From: Trogon surrucura
Taxonomy: Eukaryota; Chordata; Aves; Trogoniformes; Trogonidae
Assembly: GCA_020746105.1 (NCBI GenBank)
Contig: CM036629.1
Location: 9,192,001 to 9,256,000, forward strand
Length of the DNA: 64,000 nucleotides
Direction: 5' to 3'
The translations under genes and the position numbers were made by a program. This document shows, piece by piece, positions 14,602 to 25,447 of the stretch; positions within the stretch are counted from its first letter, which is position 1; every line of letters starts with the position of its first letter. Below the pieces are notes generated by a model, which had not been told where the DNA came from, ran no database searches, and was given only the letters and a program-made list of their open reading frames with translations.

Positions 14602-14772
14602 AGACAGCAGGGAGAGCGCTGGGGCAGACCTGCTCTTTGCAGTGGGGGAAGGCAAATGGCCAGGACAGGTCATGGAGCTTGTCTGCAGCCAGCGACTGAG
14701 CGACAGCCCTGCAGGGCCAGCCTGGGCGGAGGAGGGGGAAACCCTCATGCTCCGCTTGCTACCAAAGTGCCG
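14602..14772 (+). other. Candidate coding exon, unrecognised protein
   Basis: A strong acceptor (tttctTTTACCTCCAG-like, ending 14601) is followed by 171 nt of GC-richer sequence and a donor-like CCG then gtagga. One frame is open throughout (codons from 14603) and has clearly G/C-rich third positions. It reads DSRESAGADLLFAVGEGKWP and continues with an acidic segment to LLPKCR. The length is a multiple of three with split codons at both ends. I do not recognise the peptide and no neighbouring exon is visible. The alternative frame is Gly/Arg-rich with poorer codon usage. It could be a real exon of a + strand gene, a lncRNA exon or chance. Confidence 0.25.
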
Positions 14773-17087
14773 GTAGGAAAGTCACCACGACAGTGAGTGA
14801 GTTTGGCTTGTTTTAAATAGCAGTACTTTGCACCTTAAATAATATCTTACTCCAAGGATCACAAAGTACAGAGCAAACACTGACTGAGCCTCAGCTTTCT
14901 GTGGGGAGTCAAGTCCCTGTTGCCACTTCTCGTTTTGCTGTTTCCTGCCGACTTGAAGTCTCTCCTGCCATTTTGTTACACAGCTTACAAAAATACAGTT
15001 TGAAACACGTGGCTTTGAAATTTTATTAGCCATGATCTTGAGCACTTACTGCTTTGTTGCATAACTATTTTAACTGTACGTTAATAATATTTTATGTAAA
15101 TAACAGCACAATAATCACAAAGAAGAAGAAACTAATGAGAAATTAAAACCAATGTTGCGTGTGGGGGTGGGTACATATTGCGTCTGCATAAGCAACAAGG
15201 TACTGCGAAGTTACTGGCCATATAAATGAGCAAATGTGTCCCTGCTTAAAGTGCAGTGAAGTAGCTGCATTTATACCAGGGATAAATTTGTCTCAACTGT
15301 GAGAAGAATGGATGCATCTCACACTGCAGTGGTCATTTAACCTAAATTATGTACACTGATCTGTGCTCCCCCCTGGTGCTAGCATACAAAATTGACTGGA
15401 TTACATATTCGGATGTAAAACCACAGCAAAATTGGCTTTGACCTATTTAGATTTTCTAATCCAGCCTCTTAAGTCTAGTTATTTTCTTTGTAAGCACTGA
15501 TCTTTCTTCATTCCTTCTCAAATGTCTTCTTAGGGACTGACATCCAGACATCCCAAAATGTGATGCCTGGTACAGTGCTTGGCATTCAACACTTTAGAGA
15601 TTGTTGCCTCAGAGCAGCTTGGTTCTCCCAGACGTGGCTGTTCTGGCAGCAGTGCTTGAAATCATGGGATCTGTGCACCTTTGCCGTCTTTTCTCGGATG
15701 AAGCCCATGAACAGGTTGAATATTCAGTCTTTAAAATATTTTTATTTTAATAATTATTTTTTCACAAAACAATGCTAGAAGCTAGCACCTTGCCCTGCCA
15801 CTTGGCCTGTGCTGGTGTTACAGTCTTCCTCTTGCCAATCCTCTTTTCTACCCATGATTATATAATGTTTTATTTGGTCTCTACCCACACTTATTTAAAA
15901 TATCCCTTTGTTTGATTGCGTCTGATGGTGGCGTTCAACTTCTCAAGTCATGCTACTGCATTAGTGGTGATCTAAAGATACAAGGCAGCGTTTACAATGA
16001 AGAACCAACATTTTTCTCTAAGAAAAGAATAAAAAAGTTTTAAAAGGACAAACTTGCAAGCGTTAGACCTACCTCCTAGGTTTTTTTCACAGTCATTAAC
16101 AAAGCTTTCAAACCCTATCCCTCTCCTTGTAAACACTAACCTCTGTCCTTCAAGACTGACATCCCTGTTTCTTAGGACAACGCCCCATCCGTATGTGTCA
16201 GTCCTCACCCCGACAGGTGTGTGGCAGCTCGCGCACACCCTCACGGCACACCTCTGCCACAGGGACCTCGTGCCGATCCTGCGCGGCACCACCTTGCTGA
16301 AAAGAGCGGTTGTGTCGATCTGCTCTGCTCTCAGTAACAAAAATTGTGCCCCACGTGAACTTGCTGAGAAGGCTCCCATCGATGTCAGGGCAGCCAGGGC
16401 TTTGCACTGCGGACACTAGGCAGTGGCTAGTTCCCTTTCGGGTCACCAACTGCAGCCGAAGCAGGGTCCCAGGGCTCAGGCTCCCGGTGGTTTTCCCCGT
16501 GGTGGCACAGCAGTGCTCTCACGCAGCAGAAGAGGGTGCTGCCAAAGCAGGGCCTGACCCCATTAACGAACCTTTGCTACAGTGCCAGCTGCTCTGGGAA
16601 AGCACAGGTCCTCTGTTCCTGTGCCTAGGCGTACTCTTTCTAGAAAATATTAATGTTATTCCACGATGCTTTTTAACAGCTCTTCAGGATTGGGAGAGAG
16701 CTGGTAGTCCTGATGCCTTAGTGCAAGAAAGACTGGTAATTAGAAGCATAGGCCTGGTGCAACTGGGTTGAAATATGTTAAAACAAAGAATTAAAAATAA
16801 AAAAATGGAGCACCCTCCACCTACTTCAGTTTAGGGGAAAGGTCTCTCTGACTGTACCTGCTCTGAGGCTACATTGGGGCTCTTTGACTCTGCTCTGAGA
16901 CTTGCTGACACTACTGATTCAACACTGTTATCAAGACACTCCAACTGTGATCTGAGACCTGGAGCAGAGCAGGAGCATCTTGACACAGTGTCAAAACAGT
17001 AGTCAGAGTGCATGGACGCAGCACTGAAAGGCTTTTGTCTCCCAAATGAAAAGGAGCTGGATTAGGTATTAATTTCAACTTTTTTCC

Positions 17088-17109
17088 TTTTTTTTTTTTT
17101 TTTTTTTTT
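17088..17109 (+). repeat. Poly-T tract
   Basis: A run of 22 T residues preceded by a mixed pyrimidine stretch. It could be the T-strand of a retroposed poly(A) tail or a simple homopolymer; no retrocopy was recognised beside it. Confidence 0.85.
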
Positions 17110-17883
17110 AGTAATAATGGTAGCTTTCTCTTAAGTAACAAAACCTACAGTTCATTTGCAGGAAGAAAAGGTGACATGATCCCACCCCCCATTTCTTGTT
17201 TGATAAAGCGATGTGACAGACAATGGCTTCACTGTACAATGCACCTCACTACAGCAAAATTCTCTGGCTTTGGAGAAGTAAAAGCCTGCATTTGTAAATT
17301 ATTCCAATTGAGGAACCAAAAGGGGTTAATTCTTTCATGATACTGCACATCGATCATCTGCATCTTTGTGCATGCTTGTGTTTGTTATATATTTTGGAAT
17401 TGCATTTTTGCACAGTAACACTTGACATGAATGATATCATGGTGTTACTCACCACTGCCCATAGAATTCAAGCTATGGCTTTTGGTAAGAATACCTGTGA
17501 ATTCAGATATTTGACTGTTGACCAATATTCATCAACAAAAGAAATTAGTTCAATTGTCAGAATGCGGCAATGCCTGCTGAGACAGGTTTCTTTTTTGCAG
17601 ATGAGATGGTCTTAATGTTACACGGGCTGTGACTTTATAACAGGTTAAACTAATTTATTTAAAAAATGAGGATGTAGCTGGATTTATTTTTCCTTGCTGG
17701 GGTCACAAGTACCAAGGAATCAGCAAAACCATCTACTGAATGTTTTATAGACGATGGTGTTTTTGCTGAATGTTAAATGAAAACAATCCATTAAAATAAA
17801 AAATGAAAATTCTTTTTGTTTCCTTTTCCTCTTGGGCCTTCCCAAAAGGAGGTCGACACCGACCCAGTTTGAAAAATACTTAC

Positions 17884-17961
17884 CTAAGCCAATCACTGCC
17901 CAGCATGTATTCCCTTGAGCAACTTGAGTGGGCACGATGCCATCCGAACAGATGGGCATTA
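17884..17961 (-). other. Candidate internal exon on the minus strand, unrecognised
   Basis: On minus, an acceptor (ttggttgcctacag) is followed by 78 nt and a perfect donor (TTAG then gtaagt). The frame open through both splice sites reads MPICSDGIVPTQVAQG and then NTCWAVIGL; the length is a multiple of three. A second frame is also open, which is not unusual at this size. No further exon with the same phase was found nearby and the peptide is not recognised, so this may be a chance combination of signals. Confidence 0.18.
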
Positions 17962-19020
17962 CTGTAGGCAACCAAGAGACCATGCATGTGAATCAAGTAT
18001 GGGTGTTTACAGCATCATTTCCCTGATGAGAATGTCAAAATGGCAGCCCAGTCCGAGCCTCTGGCTCAGTTCAGTTGCATTTCACTAATTCAGCTCTAAA
18101 ATGGACAACTTCACAAAATAAATAATTAACGTTAACTTGGGTGGTCACGATTCTACTTCGTAGGATTGGGCAGAGGAAGTGGGTAATGGAGTCGCGGAAA
18201 ACAAGGTGCACAACTCCTGTCTGCGCCGGGAGGGCTTGCTATTTTGTAAGATGAAGGTGAAGAAGCCCCCACGTCTATGCTAAGTATAACCCCAGACACA
18301 GACAGACATAGGAGTACTACAGATGTACCCAAACCGAAAGAAAGAGACCTTTTCACGTTTTTTTTAGGAAGGCATTTTATTTCAGATCAAAATTAAAACA
18401 GTTTAAAATGGGAGTTACATGCACGATGTATTGAGTAATACACCAGTGCCAAGGTTAAATCTTTAAAATTCCACATACTGAATTAGGATTTCCTTGCTGT
18501 CCTAGAAAAGGATGGACATAAATGTTGCGAATTTTTGAGCCCAGCACTCAGTGTAACTCATGTATCTACTGAATGAAGCGATTCCTGCAGAATTATCATT
18601 TTAAGTTCTCCACCATCTGTTACAAAGAGGACTTTAAGTACAGCCATAAAGACTAGAATTTAAATATTAAAACAATTTTAACAAAAAAGACTATAAAGTA
18701 CCTATCCTGGAAACTTCACGTAGAGTATGTATCTGAAATGCTGTTATTATTTTATTTTTCTTTTGATGATCGCTTGTATTTTCTTTGCATAAGTTTCTGT
18801 GTAATACTAACTGCTAATGGAGCCTTCAGGTTTAGATTTGATAATCTATGTAACTTTTTGCTTTCCAAAGTGAGTGGGTAGTCAGCCTGAATTTGAAGAA
18901 TTGGGATGCTGAACCATCAATATCAGGTATGAAAAATTTGAATACATGTTTCCTTCAGGAGTAATGCAACATCATATTGATCATAGCTAAAACTCCCTGT
19001 GTTTCAGATGTGAATGGCTT

Positions 19021-19092
19021 TGGGTTTTGGTTTTGTGGGGTTTTTTGTTTTGGTTTGGTTTTCTGGGTTTTGTTGTTTGTTTTAAATTTTTT
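19021..19092 (+). repeat. T/G-rich low-complexity tract
   Basis: About 70 bases consist almost only of T and G (gggttttggttttgtgggg-like blocks, then tttgttttggtttgg), ending in ttttaaatttttt. Similar tracts recur on the same strand at 25755-25810, 26040-26098 and 57112-57281. Confidence 0.7.
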
Positions 19093-19212
19093 AAAATAAT
19101 ATAATTTCTGCTTGGGAGATTTCTAGGCAGGACCTAGTGAGCCTTACATCTAGTCCTAGCCCTCACTTGGGGAATTCAGGCCAAAAGAGCGAGCAGCTTT
19201 TCAAAACCAGAA

Positions 19213-19232
19213 GATGAAAATAAAAATAAAAA
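19213..19232 (+). repeat. (AAAAT)n short repeat
   Basis: Three to four units of AAAAT/AAATA in a row (gaaaataaaaataaaaatag). A simple repeat only. Confidence 0.65.
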
Positions 19233-21154
19233 TAGAGTGAATTTCTAACACATAGTTGAAACAAAGAGTATCTAGAGTGTGTCTTTTTCTGTGTGCAAAA
19301 TATTTCAATATTTTTCTCTCTTATTTCAAGCTATCAAAATCAACCTTTTCATTTGTCTTCTATGCTGTGTTATGATGGCTCCGACTTCCGCCATTAGACT
19401 TGCTAAAACGCTCTGTTACCTTGTATTTCATTTTCCAGGGAGCGTAATGTTTATTTTCTTGCTCAATGTCATGGTAACAGAAACACTTTCTTTATATTAT
19501 ATCTAAGTTTGTGTTTTAAATACAAGCAGGGCAGGTTGGAGATTGCTGTGTGTCCCATGTGGAAAGACAGCACTAGGTTTCTGGGTGCCAGCGCATACTC
19601 CCAGCTGTTGCTGTTGCTCTAGGGTCACAGATGCATCTCACACTGAATCAGTTAAAAATGCAGTAGCTATGCTTGGGGACACAAGCTCAAATTTTCAGGG
19701 CCTGATTATTCTGTTAGTTTCATATGTGCAATTCCCACCGAAGTCAGCAGAAGTAGTACATGCGAACCTGACAGGCTAATCTGGAGCCCAGAACTGCAAA
19801 GGATGTAATCATACATTTGATTTCTGTGGGTACTCAAGGTCTAATTCTCACCCATCTCCATGATACTAGGATTTACCACAGCTTTTAAGGATTTGGATGC
19901 ATCCAAATATATTAGGTTACTTGTGATATTTTATTTTCAATGATCAGGGGAAGAAAAAGCGGTATGAAGTATATGAGCTCGTGTTGGACAAGCCCAGAAA
20001 GAAAAATGTGTTCTACAGTGCTCTAAAACTGAGCTAAGAGTAATACAATGTATGGCATATTATGTACGGAAAAGAAATGTGAGACCCCGAGGGAAGAAGG
20101 CAAACTAATCAAAATGAATAGCTAATAGCCTACAAGAGAAACAGGGAACAGCCTGCTTCTTATGAAGACCGCTCAGTTCTCAGTCCAGAGGGCCAGTGTA
20201 CAGACTGCTGGGACCAGAGCCCAAAGTATCTCAAAAGGAGTCAAATTCAAGGCAAATTCTTTGTGTCTATACATTTTATTCTTTTATCAGAAATGGACAA
20301 TTTCTTCCACACAATGAACTGAGCCAAGTATTGCTGCTGGACCGCTACGGCCATGTTTGCACAGGCTTCTACAAAATGACTTATGTCTGTACTCCCACAA
20401 GATGCCAGGAGTAATACTGCTGGTCCGGTACGCCTGCTGACTGATCAGCAGATCAGGGCCCATAAAGCATCAGGCAAAATGGATTTGGCGTCTGTGCCCT
20501 TAGTAGGTGATCCAAGAAGATGACCAGTAAGGTCTAAGCAAATTGCCACTTGTTCCAATAAGCAAATGGAGATCAAAGGCACCTTTAATATGATGCTCCC
20601 AGTGTCAGTATTAACTCTCTTTCTCATCTATTTTCAGATTAACAGGAGTGAGAAACCCAAGAAAGTGGAGGCTGGAGTGACACTGATTAGAGCGGAAGGC
20701 CTGGCCACTGGTTGAACAAGGAGAACAGAATTACAAATGTCCGTCAGAATTGAAGCAGCCTTACAATAAGCAGGAAGGACAGGCAGTGCAGTCTGCAAAA
20801 TTGAGAACATGAAAGTTTGCTGTGCCCTCTCTTGTAAAGCCTACAGTATTGGGAAGTGGTAAAGATATAGTCTTAGGAATCCCAAATTTCTCTGGCATCC
20901 CCAAATACACTAATTAATACTTGCACGGAGAGGTGAAAAGTGCTCTTTCTGTTAGGAGCTATTAATGGTCAATTTGTAAACCATTGGTATAATTTCCCGG
21001 TGATGACAGCGTAGGACTAAGCCACTGAAACAAAGCAGAAGTTTCTGGCTGTAACACTGAAAAAATTAGTCCAAGGCTGAGGGTATTTAAGGCTCATGAG
21101 TGAAAAGGTATGTGCAAGATGGACACAGCCCAAGATGGCCCCAAGAACGAATGT

Positions 21155-21220
21155 TCTGAAAGATGTTACTGAAAGATGGTACTGAAAGATGTTACTGATG
21201 ACGGTACTGAAAGATGATGT
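21155..21220 (+). repeat. Degenerate tandem repeat of about 13 bp
   Basis: About five imperfect copies of CTGAAAGATGTTA occur in a row: variants with GGTA, GTTA and a TGATGACGGTA copy are visible. The array lies immediately before the start of the CpG island. It is direct sequence observation; no function is implied. Confidence 0.7.
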
Positions 21221-21274
21221 TAATTTTGCATTTTTGGGGCATGTGAGAATTTGATGTGCATTCGTCTTTACTGA

Positions 21275-22325
21275 AGCACCCGGCGAGTCAGCGCTGGTAC
21301 CCCCACACAGCTTCAGACAGGGCCCAGGACAGGCCGACGCTCAGCTGGCGGCTGTTGAGGAAAACGAGGGCTCCAGGAGCCGCCGGTTGCTCATCAGGCC
21401 TGAGCGACTACATTTGACCGAGGCTGGGGCAGCCTCTCCCTTTCGGCTGCGTTTGGGAGGCCGGTGGCGAGCGCTGTGGTCACCGCAGCCACCCCTCCGA
21501 CCGCGCCGGGCGGGCAGCGAAGCGCTGCGAGCTGCCCCTGGCCCCTCGGCAGCCGCAGGGCCACCAGCTGCTCCTGTCCCCTGGGCAGCCGCAGGGCCGC
21601 CGGCGCCTCGGAGCTCCTGCTCCGCTGCAGGAACCGCGAAGCGGCCCCTGGGCTCCCGCCGCGGGCTCGGCCCCGGGAGGGCGCGCGCCCGGGCACGGAG
21701 GGGCGCCCGCCTCGTGACGGGGCTACCGGCCACGGAGGTAACGCGACCTCAGGCGCCTGCGGTGGCGGCGACCGGGCCGTCCCTGTCCCCGCCCTCAGGC
21801 CCGGTGGGGGCGGGCCGGGGGGCGGGCGCTGCCTCCTCCCCGCCCCCGCCCCGAGGCGTTGGTGTCGCTCCTCGCCGGCCGGTTGGACGCTGTGCGCTGT
21901 GCCCGAGAGGCTTCGGTGTGCAGGTGGCCGTGGGCCGGGCCGTGAGGGACGGCCCCGGTACCGGAGAGCGGAGCTTTGGGTCCGGATCTGTGGGGTTTGT
22001 CCCGCAGTGGCCTCTCCGCAGAGGCGCGAACCCCACCGTCGCCCAGCTGCTGTCGGTCACAGCCGTGTGCAGGCGGGAGGTGGCTGCCGGCTCGCTGGCG
22101 GCGGGGGCCGAGCTGCCCGTGCCGCTCCGGGTGGGCCATCACGCAGAGCGTGGCTGGAGCCGCTCCCCTCGCCCGGAGCGCTGGGGCCCGGGCCGTGCAG
22201 CCTGAGCCCTCCCCTCCATCCCAGCACCGCCCGGCCCCGGCGGAAGCTTCGTGGACATTGGCAGGGACAGGCTCGCCTTGGCCGCAGTAGCTCTGCCCCC
22301 GGAGACCGCAGTCACCTCAGCCGTG
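21275..22325. promoter_or_regulatory. CpG island, probable promoter
   Basis: About 1 kb of very GC-rich sequence with dense CpG dinucleotides stands out sharply from AT-rich flanks. It contains GC boxes (SP1-type) at 21805-21814 and 21817-21826 and an inverse one at 21840-21853, plus a perfect 12-bp GC palindrome at 21679-21690. A YY1-like AAGATGGC lies just upstream at 21132-21139. Possible donors on + include GAG followed by gtaacg at 21736-21741. Islands of this kind usually mark constitutive promoters in birds. Its position, with long T-rich sequence to the right, makes it the best promoter candidate for the + strand gene carrying the exon at 61059-61150, but no linking exon was found. 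It could instead drive a minus-strand or non-coding transcript. The long open frames inside it (for example 21387-22205 and 21464-22363 on +) have Ala/Arg/Gly/Pro-rich translations and look like chance frames. Confidence 0.75.
21530..21600 (+). repeat. 36-bp tandem repeat inside the CpG island
   Basis: The block GGCAGCCGCAGGGCC occurs at 21548-21562 and again at 21584-21598, with matching flanks (ctcctg...cccct), so the period is 36 bp. A weaker related copy precedes it. Because the period is a multiple of three, minus-strand frames across it show a 12-residue repeat (RLPRGQ..L.AL type). Confidence 0.7.
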
Positions 22326-22512
22326 CCTTGTATTTGCTCCGTTTATCAGGAGCTGTTAAATAATTTTAACGTAAATAATATGCAGCTTGTGTTTTCACTT
22401 TTGAACTGTCACGTAGGAAAGCATCTACCAGTGAGATTCTGGCATCAAGTATTTAAACATTAAAGTAGATGCTGTACATGTCAATTGCATGGAGGAGAAA
22501 GACAGTCATATG

Positions 22513-22590
22513 AGAATCATAGAATGGCCTGTGCTGGAAGGGACCTTAGAGATCATTTTAATCCAACCTCCCTGTTGTGGGCAGAACAGG
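22513..22590 (-). mobile_element. CR1 LINE fragment, 3' end, minus orientation
   Basis: The + strand reads as the reverse complement of a CR1 3' terminus: agaatcatagaatgg, then a GG(A/T)TGGAAGGGACCTTA-like block, then gatcat and a ccaacc...ctg...gggcag block. This is the most conserved part of bird CR1 elements. Only the last 80 or so bases are recognisable, so the copy is severely 5'-truncated, as is usual for CR1. It lies about 190 bases beyond the 21.3-22.3 kb CpG island. Confidence 0.85.
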
Positions 22591-24984
22591 ATGAAATGGA
22601 TGCAGAGGAGGGTTTGGAAGGTGGTGTGTGGGGGTTGCTTGGCTTGGGAGAGAACAGGCGTAAGACCAAAGTGGAAAAGATTGGAAAGAGCAATAAGGGA
22701 TAGCTTGGGACGGCCAAAGGTAGGGTGGATGGGGAGTGGGATCACTGAACTTGGGTTCAGAGATGATAGGAAGTTTGCTATGTTCCTATAGTTTATGCAG
22801 GACAGTTTTTAGCAATTTTTGTAATATTTTTAATCTTGAAAGAAATCAAGAGGGTGAGCAGAGCAGACAGAGTGCATTTTAGGGAGAGCAATAAATGAAG
22901 TACAGCAAAAAGGGACCCTATGGATAGAAAATAAGCTGTCTGATTTTTAGCTTAGTGAACTGAAAGCAATGGTGGGATGTCCAGAACAAAGTGTCAGAGA
23001 TACAGAGATTTATATGGAGAGGTGAGATCAGGATTCAATAAAATAAATCTGCTGTAAAATAATGAAAAGGGGTAAGTTGTCTCAACAACTAGTACGGTTG
23101 ATGGCGAAAATGCAGAAAAATGAGTGCTGCTTATGTGTACTAGGAGAAGAAAGATGAAGGTTACCAGGCACAGAAGTAGGGGGTCTGTCAGAGCGAAAGA
23201 GACGTGCTTTGGACAGAAACGAAGGACATATGTTATAAAGACTGATGGAGGGAAATGTATCTTGTGAGGACACCTCTTAGTTTGGCCAAGAGGTGATCTT
23301 TTGAGGTAGAGTTTCTAGAATTTTGCCTTGTCAGGAGTGGGAAAAGGTTTAAAATGCAAAATAATTAGCCTTAAATTAGCTTCTGTGGAGTTTGGCGGTT
23401 AGGTATTAAAAGCAGGTCCCAGTTGTATGCCTGTATATTCATATATATATATGCTGAGTTTGTGTCTGAGGATCCTGGGCATGGTTCCATGTGAGCCTCT
23501 CTGCCCTGAAGAGGTGAAGTGGTAGTTTTGTGATGGGGGTTGACCTCTGCATGTGTCTTATACTGTAGCTGTTCTGGCTTATCTAGTGAATTTTGGTTCC
23601 TGTTAGAGGCTTATTCCTACAGGGAACAATACATGCAGCAAATGTGCAGTGACACAAGACAGACTTTCAAAAGAAACTGCATTTTTTCAGTCAGCCCAAA
23701 TGTGTTCTTATGTGAGAATGGCAAACTGAGGATGTGTGCAGGCTTGTAATATGATTTTCTAGTGCACATATATATTTTTTTTTTCTTTTTTGGTGTAGGA
23801 GAGCTAGTTCTTATTGTGGTGTGCAGGTGTATCTGTTGCATGCTAGTCCTGTTCTTTGCATATGTTTTCATTCTGCATTTGTGGGTAGCTTCTATTTTAT
23901 CACTGGCCTTTCACTACATTTCTGAGGTAATCCTGCTCCTCTGTTGACAGACGCTTACCGGGCACCTGGCTGTGTGACTCCTACTCACCTGTCGTAGGGG
24001 AGAAGGAAGTTTTCTCATTTCATGTGACAACAGTGACATGAACAATTGATTTAGTTTGCATATACTGGTCATAAGATAGCATAGAAATTCTCCACAAATG
24101 TAAATGCATTTATACTTTATTACATTTATAACTAGAAAAGTGAGTCTTAATAACCCGGAAACAGTGATGGTATTTGTGCAGCTATCTTAAGTGTGTTTGC
24201 TTCAGAGGTAGACAAAGAAATACAAATTAAACATGCTCTTTTGTGAATTTGTGTTGCAGATGTTTTCATGTCATTGATATTTTTTGTTTAATGCTGCTAT
24301 CAACTACACACTGTGAAGTGGACCCAGAGTTTGGAAGATGTCCCTCAAGGAAAATGTTCCTCAAGGAAAGCAATGACAAAAAAATGTTTCACTGGGAGAC
24401 TGCCAAGTAAAAAATGTTGATGCTGCATTTAGCTGTGACTCAGTTTGCAGAACAGACAGGTATGATTTGACAGAGCTTTGCACTTGTCCTGCTGTGTCAT
24501 TTCTTGTTTCGCCTCAGTGTAGCTGCAGGTTCCTGGTGAGAGATGCTGCACGACTAGTTTCTGCTCTCATTCTGCTTTTTTGTTTGCTGTCCCTTTGCAT
24601 AAAATCTAGTGGCAGTGTGGCTGCAGTACCCTATCATGCAGGGGAACTGAACTGATTCATATACTGGTGTCCATGTCTATGCAAGGGAATGGCTGGAAAT
24701 CTAGTGTTGCTTGTGAGAAGAAAGAGTTGGGCATAGGACCATCCCTTTCGCGGTAGTCTACAATTACAGTGGATTGATTATACAAGGAAGTATTTTGTTG
24801 CTCAAGGCAACTAAATGTACAAGAGGTCAGTATGCACTTGTCCACATTTGGTAGTGTGCACATATTGCACAGCGGTTGATACCGGCATTAGAGACTGTGT
24901 GAAAACTAGTTTGAGGTGGAATTTGCTTTTTGGTTGTGTATTATTGTGTATAAAAAGGAAAACAATTTGAGAAATTACCTACAA

Positions 24985-25006
24985 AACCAACCAACCAACC
25001 AACCAA
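24985..25006 (+). repeat. (CCAA)n microsatellite
   Basis: Five tandem CCAA units in an otherwise unique stretch. Confidence 0.85.
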
Positions 25007-25433
25007 GACCAGTGGGTGATTAGTGTGCATGCTTCATCCGTTTGTACTACTCAGGTGGTACTGAATAGAAAAAAATACAGACATAACCAGCTGTTACAAA
25101 ACTTTCCTGGTCTGTATCAAGGAGAAATCTTCTCTAGCATAAAACGAAGTGAGGAAGTGGAACTGAATTTCTTTATTCAGCTTGTAAGCATTCCAGGATC
25201 CAGGCCTTTAGCTGTAGAGCTGAAAACTGCTCAACAGTTTTTCCCTCCCTTTGTAAGATCTGTTGCATCACGTGCAGAGTGTTAAAGCTGTGTGCTTTAG
25301 GTTATTCTCAAAGAGCATAGAACTTTAGCTGTTGCCAGCACCTTGTCTTGAAATCTTTTTGTGTACGCTCTTATGGTTGTTATTTAACTTACTTACTTTA
25401 AATTACATCTGGCTCAGTATTTCCGATTATTTT

Positions 25434-25447
25434 GGGGGGGGGGGGGG
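25434..25447 (+). repeat. Poly-G tract of 14
   Basis: Fourteen consecutive G residues. Such runs are rare, can form G-quadruplexes and are prone to sequencing length errors. Confidence 0.85.

Larger units (their letters stand above)
10061..21274. other. Mostly non-coding stretch between the two CpG islands
   Basis: Apart from the candidate exons at 14602-14772 and 17884-17961, the stretch shows only simple repeats. A GC-richer patch at 16190-16650 has several CpGs and overlapping frames of 121 and 153 codons on + (16054-16419 and 16310-16771) and 135 on minus (15972-16379). Frames on both strands with no recognisable domain argue against coding. It could be the remains of an old element. Confidence 0.5.

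Noticed and set aside
21387-22363. Overlapping + frames of 272 and 299 codons in the CpG island
   Set aside because: Both are Ala/Arg/Gly/Pro-rich with no domain, and they overlap each other and minus-strand frames; chance frames in GC-rich promoter sequence.
22251-22463. 70-codon frame starting in the CpG island and running into AT-rich sequence
   Set aside because: No recognised similarity, no splice or termination context; too short to support.
23799-23926. Hydrophobic exon-like block with a T-rich acceptor and GAG/gtaatc donor, considered as the upstream transmembrane exon of the Kua-family gene
   Set aside because: It ends on a codon boundary, but the exon at 61059 needs one base left over. 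T-rich sequence easily encodes Leu/Phe/Val runs, and no family residues match.
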